A DNA stretch of 51,410 nucleotides. Origin: Gammaproteobacteria bacterium. Lineage in GTDB: Bacteria; Pseudomonadota; Gammaproteobacteria; Pseudomonadales; Cellvibrionaceae. The stretch is taken from positions 1 to 51,410 of the forward strand of contig JANYIO010000109.1 in NCBI GenBank assembly GCA_025362015.1, in the 5' to 3' direction. Below the pieces are notes generated by a model that saw only the letters and a list, made by a program, of their open reading frames with translations, ran no database searches and was not told the DNA's origin. Positions 44,584-51,410 of this stretch are shown here, one piece after another (the first letter of the stretch is position 1; each line of letters starts with the position of its first letter). The position numbers and the translations under genes were made by a program.

Positions 44584-46866
44584 TTACATTGTAAATTGCA
44601 CCCAGGCAGTATCAACTGCGCCAACTGCTTGACCTACGGTGTAGGAATATCTAACCACAGCTCCAACCGGAACACCTGTTATGGTATAGGTGTTGGTATT
44701 GTCTGCGTTATGAGTCATGCGGACGTTTTGTTGGACTCCACCACTAACCGTGAAGTGAATATCTACCCAAGGTGCATTATTGGCAAAGAATTTCACACTG
44801 GTTGTAGTCAGTTTTGTGTAGCCATTTGTTGCTGCCACACTGGACGAACTAGCGGCAACTGAACTCTTGACTGAACTGGCAACACTACTTGCAACTGAAC
44901 TGCTTGCGGCGGCCATAGTAAATTGCACCCAAGCCGTATCAGCAGCACTTGCTGGCTGCCCAACGGTATAGTTGAATTTTACTAATGCTCCTGCAGGAAT
45001 ACCCGTTAAAGTATAAGTGTTAGAGTTATCTGCGTTATGAGTCATACGGATATTTTGCTGGCCACCGTTATTCAAGGTGAAATGAATATCCGCCCAAGAA
45101 GCATTGTTGACATAGAATTGAACGCTGGTCGCCGAGAGCACTTTATAACCATTACCAGAAGCAACTGATGAACTGCTTGGCGCTACGCTACTTTTAATAG
45201 ATGATTTTGACGAGCTAGAACTGCAAGGAAAGTTTTGCGGTACGCCATTACAAATCCAATCGCCAAAGCTGGATACACTGGAGCTCGATCTTGAGCTAGG
45301 AGATACGCTGGACACCGAACTGCGGCTAGCGCTAGCTACCGAAGATGAAGTTGAGCTTGTCGCTTGGCAAGCCACACCAGTACCACATTCCCAAACAATG
45401 TCATCAATCGCCATTTCGAAGTTAGCAGTTGGCTGTGGGTCAATGCTCGCAATATTAAACAAAGCAGACATTGACTGCAATGCTACTAAACTACCGCGCA
45501 AAGCAGAAACAGGTACAGTTGCCTGTGCCCAACCACCATTACGCACCAAACCATAGGTTGTTGTATTTGCAGGAAAGTTCACGTAGTTTTCATTGGTATA
45601 GGTGTCCGAAATCCCAATTTTAAAACCCACATTTGCCGGAATTTTAATTCTGAATTTGAGATTACCATTGATGAAGTTACTCATATCGTGAGCTTGTCTT
45701 GAGGAAATACCACCACCAAACCATTGTGGAGCAGTATATTTCCACGCAATCACATTGCTGCCTTCATAAGCAGGCGTAGTACCAGCGGTTGTTGATGCTG
45801 TATTCCAAATCCAAATATCATCAGTCACGCCGGCCTCTTGCTTATTGGTAGTCGGGGTATTATCAGTAAATACACCAAAAGTACCTGTTTCTGGTTTTAC
45901 CTGGCTTCCTAGTTTTACTTCGCCTTTGCCATCGAGTTGGTAAACACGAATATAATCGATATACATGGTACCCGGTAAAGGAGCAGTCACCTGTGCAGGG
46001 CTTGCTGCATCAGTGAAATTACCACCTACCGCCAAGTTGAATAAAAAGTAGAAGGGCGCTTGAAACTCTGAAGACTCAGCAGTAATAGGAATGGGCGCAG
46101 CATACATATCGTGTTCAACATTGTTATCAATAACGGTGAAACGAATTTGAGCGTCGGTCCAATACATACGATAAGTAACGAATCGATTACCTAACGAAGT
46201 GCTGGCTACGTAAGCATTTTTAGTCTGCCAGGCAGTACTAGCTGCGCAGCTTGGATTGCCAGTGGTGCATGCAGAAGTCGCATAAAAAATTGCGTTGGCA
46301 CCTGTATAGCTATTGATATCTGAACCTGCAAGCCCGGCACCAGCTATTGCTGCCGCACTGTGGCCCATTTCCATAATATCCAGCTCACCTTTTGATGGCC
46401 ATGAAGCAAGGCTAGTACCCAACATCCAGCCTGCTGGCCACAAACCCACACCAACTTGAGGTGCGCTCATGCGAAATTCAATCATGCCGTATTTGACTTG
46501 AACCTTGTTCGAAGATGTAATTTTACCGGAGGTAAATGAATGAGTTCCGTGAACTTCTCTGCGCGCCTGAATTGCAAGAGCCTTAGTGGCAGGTTCAAAT
46601 GGAACATTTACAATACTGAGGTTGGCTGGGCTGTAATATTCAAGCTCTTGGTTACCCCAGCCGCACAGCCCTACTTCACAGCCATCGCCGTCAACGCTAG
46701 TCCAAACATTTGTATCAAGAGTGTTGAAATTCTCTTCATAAAGAAGGCTGCCGATCACAGGGTTTAGTACATCTGCCATTGCCTGAGCGCCAGAAAGCGC
46801 GACAATTCCTGCGAAAATGGCTAATTTGACTTTAAAACTCAAATTATTTTTTTTTTGACTACTCAT
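44584..46866 (-). CDS. Modular secreted GH16 beta-1,3-glucanase with CBM56-like repeats
   Basis: The 760-residue protein has a signal peptide (LAIFAGIVALSGAQAMA). A GH16 domain covers about residues 36-315 with catalytic E161-x-D163-x-x-E166 (KGELDIMEMG). A second beta-rich domain of about 150 residues follows (345-495, ending FEMAIDDIVWEC) and may bind carbohydrate. After Ser-rich linkers come two near-identical modules of about 78 residues (574-651 and 682-760), each with YVNNASWADIHFT-type and IRMTHNADNSNTYTLTGIP-type blocks. These resemble CBM56, a beta-1,3-glucan-binding family. The layout is that of an extracellular laminarinase. Polyserine linkers are a Cellvibrio/Saccharophagus trait. 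A terminator lies downstream. Confidence 0.9.
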   Translation of the reverse strand: MSSQKKNNLSFKVKLAIFAGIVALSGAQAMADVLNPVIGSLLYEENFNTLDTNVWTSVDGDGCEVGLCGWGNQELEYYSPANLSIVNVPFEPATKALAIQARREVHGTHSFTSGKITSSNKVQVKYGMIEFRMSAPQVGVGLWPAGWMLGTSLASWPSKGELDIMEMGHSAAAIAGAGLAGSDINSYTGANAIFYATSACTTGNPSCAASTAWQTKNAYVASTSLGNRFVTYRMYWTDAQIRFTVIDNNVEHDMYAAPIPITAESSEFQAPFYFLFNLAVGGNFTDAASPAQVTAPLPGTMYIDYIRVYQLDGKGEVKLGSQVKPETGTFGVFTDNTPTTNKQEAGVTDDIWIWNTASTTAGTTPAYEGSNVIAWKYTAPQWFGGGISSRQAHDMSNFINGNLKFRIKIPANVGFKIGISDTYTNENYVNFPANTTTYGLVRNGGWAQATVPVSALRGSLVALQSMSALFNIASIDPQPTANFEMAIDDIVWECGTGVACQATSSTSSSVASASRSSVSSVSPSSRSSSSVSSFGDWICNGVPQNFPCSSSSSKSSIKSSVAPSSSSVASGNGYKVLSATSVQFYVNNASWADIHFTLNNGGQQNIRMTHNADNSNTYTLTGIPAGALVKFNYTVGQPASAADTAWVQFTMAAASSSVASSVASSVKSSVAASSSSVAATNGYTKLTTTSVKFFANNAPWVDIHFTVSGGVQQNVRMTHNADNTNTYTITGVPVGAVVRYSYTVGQAVGAVDTAWVQFTM

Positions 46867-47394
46867 AAATAATTACCCTTAACATTAGCATTTTTATTAA
46901 ATAGGGATAGATCAACAACCACAAACATCACACCAGCAATTTCGAAACTTATGCAGGCTCGAACTCCTAAATATATAACCCTGGTTGGAAATCTGTTTTT
47001 TGACGCCAACCCATAATCACATTTACAACTACGAGTTTCGTCCCATGTTGATAATTCCCATAAAGGTGGGCCGCTCCATCTTCGAATAGGAAATATGGGA
47101 CAAAAAATAATTCATGTTTCACGCGAGAATGATTGTTTTATTTTTTCATCATAAAAATAAAGCAATGAGGAGAGGATGCCATTTTTTGCGCAGGTCCAAG
47201 GTATTTAGAGCTGATAAATTAGAAAACTAAATTGAGTTATTTAGATTATTTTTTGCTTCATTATGAGGTGTGCAATTACGACACAAAAATATTAATTGTT
47301 ACGATTTCACACACGCCAACATAAATTCCTTCTTAGAAAACCTTAAATAATAAAGGAGACCTTAGATCACTCTGCATGAGACTCAATAAAAAAA
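46867..47394. other. Intergenic region between modular GH16 and GH3-GH18 genes
   Basis: This 528-base AT-rich stretch has no gene. A pair GTCCCAT (47040-47046)/ATGGGAC (47096-47102) forms a possible hairpin or operator. The GH16 promoter should lie in the low-coordinate part. No known riboswitch pattern is seen. Confidence 0.5.
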
Positions 47395-50300
47395 TTATAG
47401 AATATTTTTCTGGATGATCTTATATAACGAACGTTCGCCTGCTGCATCCCCACTCAACTCCCAAAACATCATGCCGCCGTAGTCTTTACTGAGCAGGATA
47501 TCCTTTTTCAAAGTTGCTTCTCCCGTATAAGTAATATTGCAACCAGCATTGACCACTTTGTCTTTTTGCCAGGCATCCGGATAACCGGCAAGAATATCCT
47601 TGTAGAGATAATAATTTGTTGCACAACCGCTGGCATCACCAAAGAATGCAACACCAAGCACCGCTTTATCGCTAGGGATTTGTTTTTGCTTTACGTAAAA
47701 ATCCATATCTTGCTGTGCTTGAGCAAAGGTGGAATATGACATCACATTAATAAAATCAAATGTTTTTAAAGTGTCATCATCCATACCATATTGCATCCAT
47801 TGAGCAACAGCCGCAGTAATTAACTTGCCTTTCGGACGCAATTGAGCAATTAATTTTTGTACAAAAATACGATAGTTTTCGCCCATTTTATCCGGTGCTT
47901 CCACATCTACATCCACACCATCAAGGCTATGCACACTAATAAAATTATCAATCTGTTGTACCAATGCATCCACACTACTGGAGGTGTAATGCGTGGTAAA
48001 CGCATCCGAATCTGCGCCGCCCGCAACAGAAATTAATACCTTGACACCAGCTTGATGTGCAGAATTAACTAAGTTGCTCAACTCAGAATCACTGGCATTG
48101 ATGCTGATATGGTGATCACTGCCTTGTGGATTACCAAAGGCTAAATTCAAATGTGTCATCTGGGTAAAATCAATAGTTTTTGCCCAGCTACTAAAACTGC
48201 CACTCCAATCTGGTAAATAAGCGACAACACGTTTTTGATTAGGATTATTGCTGAGTACATTGCCAGAATTATCTTCCGGTAAATTATCGCTCAACACATC
48301 GGTATCTTGATAAGTTAGACCAAAACCAAAAGCAAATAACGGGTTGTAGTTTGCATCAAAACGGTTAAGTACATTTTGATTATTAGCAATTGGCCATGAG
48401 TGTGCAAGCTTGCCTTTGAAATCATTTTTAGTCGTGCCATCGCTATTTTTAAAAATTACATCAGCAATACCTGCACCTTCAGTTCCGGGTAACCATGCTG
48501 CGACAAAAGCATTCGAAGCGTTGAGCTCTTTATTAACCCATAAGGGACGGCCACTTAAAAATATTGACACAACCGGAACGCCCTTATTATGCAAAGTTTT
48601 TAATAATGTTAAATCCGTTTTATTACCTGCCTGATATTCAAGCTGACTTAAATCACCAGCACCTTCGGCATAAGGGTTTTCACCATAGACTACAAGTGCA
48701 ACATCAGGTGTTGCACCCGTGTAATTACCATCACTACTTAAATTAACTGTACCGCCCGCCTCAGTCACTGCCGCTTGAATACCTTGATAGATAGATGTTG
48801 CCCCGAGGAAATCATTATTATTGTTAACTGCACCTTGCCAGGTAAGGCTCCAACCTCCGGATTGTTTGCCGATATTGTTCGCGCCATCGCCAGTCACTAA
48901 TACATTTAATTTTCGATTGAGAGGCAATATATTATTTTTATTTTTTAATAATACTAGTGATTCACTAACAGCCTGGCGTGCGAGTGTACGATGCTCTACT
49001 GAACCAAATTGAGCGAGTTGATTGGCCAGACTGCGCAGAGAAGGAGCACCTTTTGTAAATAATCCCGCACGCATTTTTACGCGTAAAATTCTTGTAACTG
49101 CATCGTTAATACGAGCTAAAGGTATAGCGCCACCCTGGACATCATTAATAGTGTTAGCGATAAAGCTTTTCCATTCGTAGGGAACCATCACCATATCCAC
49201 GCCAGCATTAATGGCCTGCGGACAATGGCTATTACTGCAACCAGGTACTTCACCCTGACCATTCCAATCACTAATGACAAAACCATCAAAACCCATTTGT
49301 TGTTTCAATACATGAGTTAGTAAATATTCTGAACCGTGAATTTTATTACCTTGCCATGAATTATAGGATGCCATTACCGTTTGGGCACCCGCTCCTATCG
49401 CAGCGAGATAGCCCTGAGCGTGGATGTCTAATAATTGTTGTTCAGTTGCAATGTTATTACCCTCATTAGTTCCGTTATTAGTGCCACCATCCCCCAGGAA
49501 ATGTTTTGCGGTAGCAATTACATGAGCACTGGAAAATAAATCAGATGTGTTAGCTGTGCCTTGTAAACCTTCAATCATTTTTCCCGCATAGGCACGTACA
49601 ATTTCAGGATCTTCTGAATAGCTTTCGTAAGCGCGTCCCCAGCGGTCATCACGCACGACTGCGATAGTCGGCGCAAAAACCCAATCGAGCCCCGTTACCG
49701 CAACTTCCTTTGCCGTAGCAGTACCTATAGCTTTTATAAGCTCAGGATTATGTGTTGCCCCCAAACCAACATTGTGCGGATACAGGGTCGCACCTGTAAC
49801 ATTGTTATTGCCATGTACTGCATCTATACCCCAGATCAAAGGAATTCCCTGACCTCCCTGACTCGTATCTATTGATGCATTGTAAAAAGTTTCTGCGAGA
49901 TTAACCCAATCGCTTACGCTGGCTGCTTTTTTATTGAGTGGCCAGGAGCCGCCGCCATTTAACACAGAACCCAAATGATATTGACGAATATCATTGCTGG
50001 AAACGCTTTGAATTTCTGCCTGAGTCATTTGCGCAATTTTTTCAACAAGACTCATACGCGCCAATAAAATAGCAACATCAGCTTCAATAATTGGATCGCT
50101 TTTGATGGCGCTATTTGCCGATGGCCATGAAATTTCAGTGCCATTGGAATTAACAGTAATTTTTACACTAGCATTACTGCTGTCACCGTTATTGGCAGAA
50201 ACTTGATATTGAAAATTATCATCGCCAATAAAATTAGTATTAGGTGTGTAAGTGAAGGTGCCATTATTAGCCAGTATGAGCGTACCGTAAATCGGTTGAC

Positions 50301-50547
50301 TGTTAGCAGCAAGCGCATATTTTATAGAAGTACTGTCACTGCCTGTATCGTTGTTGGCAAGGTTACCTGTGACTGCAGTATTTTTGATGGTAGAGAAGTT
50401 ATCCTCAACCGCTTTAAGCGGGAGACTTAGACTGCTACTGCTGGATGAAGCAGCAGGAGATTCTACTTTGCTATGTCCACCGCCGCAGGAAATAAGGCTG
50501 ACGATGGATATAATAAGCAAAAATTTTGTAGCGTATGTGGTAAGCAT
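47395..50547 (-). CDS. GH3-GH18 fusion glycosidase, lipoprotein
   Basis: A single 1050-residue frame with a lipoprotein signal (LLIISIVSLISC, lipid Cys near 21), a Ser-rich linker and a cadherin/Ig-like domain (about 47-134). A GH3 enzyme of the ExoP/ExoI type follows (about 145-750): KHFLGDGGT, nucleophile Asp427 in VISDWNG, likely acid/base Glu628 in YGENPYAEG. A GH18 domain occupies about 772-1050 with VVAYLPDW, the catalytic DxxDxDxE motif at 876-883, and MSYS where chitinases usually have MxYD. GH3 of this type trims beta-glucans from the end; GH18 usually cleaves chitin or related glycans. It lies beside GH16 and another GH3 gene, so glucan use is the main context. Confidence 0.92.
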   Translation of the reverse strand: MLTTYATKFLLIISIVSLISCGGGHSKVESPAASSSSSSLSLPLKAVEDNFSTIKNTAVTGNLANNDTGSDSTSIKYALAANSQPIYGTLILANNGTFTYTPNTNFIGDDNFQYQVSANNGDSSNASVKITVNSNGTEISWPSANSAIKSDPIIEADVAILLARMSLVEKIAQMTQAEIQSVSSNDIRQYHLGSVLNGGGSWPLNKKAASVSDWVNLAETFYNASIDTSQGGQGIPLIWGIDAVHGNNNVTGATLYPHNVGLGATHNPELIKAIGTATAKEVAVTGLDWVFAPTIAVVRDDRWGRAYESYSEDPEIVRAYAGKMIEGLQGTANTSDLFSSAHVIATAKHFLGDGGTNNGTNEGNNIATEQQLLDIHAQGYLAAIGAGAQTVMASYNSWQGNKIHGSEYLLTHVLKQQMGFDGFVISDWNGQGEVPGCSNSHCPQAINAGVDMVMVPYEWKSFIANTINDVQGGAIPLARINDAVTRILRVKMRAGLFTKGAPSLRSLANQLAQFGSVEHRTLARQAVSESLVLLKNKNNILPLNRKLNVLVTGDGANNIGKQSGGWSLTWQGAVNNNNDFLGATSIYQGIQAAVTEAGGTVNLSSDGNYTGATPDVALVVYGENPYAEGAGDLSQLEYQAGNKTDLTLLKTLHNKGVPVVSIFLSGRPLWVNKELNASNAFVAAWLPGTEGAGIADVIFKNSDGTTKNDFKGKLAHSWPIANNQNVLNRFDANYNPLFAFGFGLTYQDTDVLSDNLPEDNSGNVLSNNPNQKRVVAYLPDWSGSFSSWAKTIDFTQMTHLNLAFGNPQGSDHHISINASDSELSNLVNSAHQAGVKVLISVAGGADSDAFTTHYTSSSVDALVQQIDNFISVHSLDGVDVDVEAPDKMGENYRIFVQKLIAQLRPKGKLITAAVAQWMQYGMDDDTLKTFDFINVMSYSTFAQAQQDMDFYVKQKQIPSDKAVLGVAFFGDASGCATNYYLYKDILAGYPDAWQKDKVVNAGCNITYTGEATLKKDILLSKDYGGMMFWELSGDAAGERSLYKIIQKNIL

Positions 50548-50651
50548 GTTGATCTCGATTATTTTTTTTATGACAGGAAGAATAAATAATAAAATACGCT
50601 ACAAGCTGCCGGATTAAATTCTTTAGGTTCAATCCGGCTCAAAATAAAAAA

Positions 50652-51410
50652 TTATTTTACATCAAAACTTGCTTGCAACCCTTCAGCCGAGTTAGGTGCA
50701 ATCCAAACATTAAATTTACCAGCTTCTGTTACCAGCTGCATGTCTTTGTTGTGGAAAGCGAGCTCATCAGTACCGAGATTAAAGGTGACTGTTTGTGATT
50801 GACCGGGCCTTAGGTTAATGCGTTGATAATTTTTTAGTTCACGTACTGGACGTGTCACGCTCGCAACAATATCTTGCGTATAAAATTGAACAGTTTCCAT
50901 GGCAGCAACTTTACCGATATTTTTTACTTCAGCGGTAACGGTAATACTTTGGCCTAAACTAATTTCTTTTTTATCTACTTGAATATTGCTGTAATTAAAT
51001 TGACTGTAACTCAAACCAAAACCAAAGGGAAATTGTGGTTTGTGGCCATAATCCAAATTATTGGATGAGTTGCCTGGTTGGTGTTGAAACACACCTTGTT
51101 GAATTTTATCAATACGCGTGTAATTAGTATCAGAGGCTGGGCGACCAGTATTCATATGGTTGTAGTACACCGGAATTTGTCCGCTGGCAATTGGCCATGT
51201 CAAAGGCAAACGACCGGAAGGAGAAACCTCACCATAGAGAATATCCGCAATCGCCGGGCCACCCATGGTACCCGGGTGCCATGCCATCACTAAAGCTTTT
51301 GATTGCTCAAGAGTTTTATTTAACTGTATGGGACGACCTGCCAATAATACAAATACAATGGGCTTGCCAGTTTTTGCGAGTTCCGCAATTAATTGTTCTT
51401 GTGCACCGGG
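50652..51410 (-). CDS. GH3 beta-glucosidase, C-terminal part (BglX-like)
   Basis: The frame stays open to the window edge, so the N-terminal catalytic barrel lies outside. The visible 252 residues cover the end of the GH3 alpha/beta sandwich domain (GKPIVFVLLAGRPIQLNK, AWHPGTMGGPAIADILYG, GRLPLTWP), FPFGFGLSYSQF and a fibronectin type III-like domain (SITVTAEVKNIGKVAAMETV, VRELKNYQRINLRPGQS). This layout is that of periplasmic BglX, which releases glucose from beta-linked oligosaccharides. It ends 105 bases upstream of the GH3-GH18 gene and is probably cotranscribed with it. Confidence 0.93.
   Translation of the reverse strand, partial: PGAQEQLIAELAKTGKPIVFVLLAGRPIQLNKTLEQSKALVMAWHPGTMGGPAIADILYGEVSPSGRLPLTWPIASGQIPVYYNHMNTGRPASDTNYTRIDKIQQGVFQHQPGNSSNNLDYGHKPQFPFGFGLSYSQFNYSNIQVDKKEISLGQSITVTAEVKNIGKVAAMETVQFYTQDIVASVTRPVRELKNYQRINLRPGQSQTVTFNLGTDELAFHNKDMQLVTEAGKFNVWIAPNSAEGLQASFDVK

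Noticed and set aside
44860-45380. Repetitive DNA that might look like a CRISPR or satellite
   Set aside because: It codes for the Ser-rich linkers and duplicated modules of the GH16 enzyme; there are no regular repeats and spacers.

Overview
The window looks like a chromosomal segment of a polysaccharide-degrading gammaproteobacterium close to Cellvibrio or Saccharophagus (Cellvibrionales). The evidence is the gammaproteobacterial housekeeping gene order (rplU-rpmA-obg-proB, leuS-lptE-holA, rplM-rpsI-petA-pet), moderate GC content, polyserine linkers in a secreted glycosidase, and a concentration of GH16/GH3/GH18 enzymes. No tRNA, rRNA, prophage, CRISPR array or transposase was recognised. 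Functions rest on protein motifs and gene context read by eye; no database search was run.

Layout. 1-540: reverse-strand S1-domain fragment without a start, joined abruptly to a dnpA-like deacetylase whose C-terminus is lost at the junction; this may be an assembly chimera. 473-2282: dnpA/mig-14 envelope pair. 2424-5654: proB, obg, rpmA, rplU on the reverse strand. 5836-10480: a shortened YbeL-like gene divergent from leuS, then lptE and holA. 10545-10643: palindromic repeat element. 10664-15030: large RND exporter, twin-FHA membrane protein, pyrophosphatase. 15108-21997: PilZ protein, a repeat-bearing hypothetical, cysE, a HAD phosphatase/MFS/M15 peptidase group, a stand-alone TfoX C-terminal-like protein and a cyclic-nucleotide-binding protein. 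22221-25945: htpX, an HtrA-like protease, a small Rieske protein, a YqhD-like alcohol dehydrogenase. 26133-32619: GH16 lipoprotein, EamA transporter, alpha/beta hydrolase, NodB deacetylase, Cip1-like lipoprotein, adenine deaminase. 32728-39746: phosphate uptake locus phoU-pstB-pstA-pstC-pstS with two Pho boxes. 39876-44344: sspB, a fused cytochrome b/c1 gene, petA, rpsI, rplM. 44584-51410: glucan-degradation locus with a GH16 bearing two CBM56-like modules, a GH3-GH18 fusion lipoprotein, and the end of a second GH3.

How the genes work together. The right end and 26133-27152 suggest extracellular attack on beta-1,3-glucan (laminarin-type): endo-acting GH16 enzymes release oligosaccharides that the GH3 enzymes trim to glucose, with a GH18 module adding a second activity in one polypeptide. 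The pst locus has a separate Pho box before pstS and before pstC, with a strong terminator between them, which fits excess production of the binding protein. The most unusual points are the S1/dnpA junction, the GH3-GH18 fusion, the cytochrome b-c1 fusion with sspA absent, a MITE-like repeat between pstA and pstB, and several families of small palindromic intergenic repeats.
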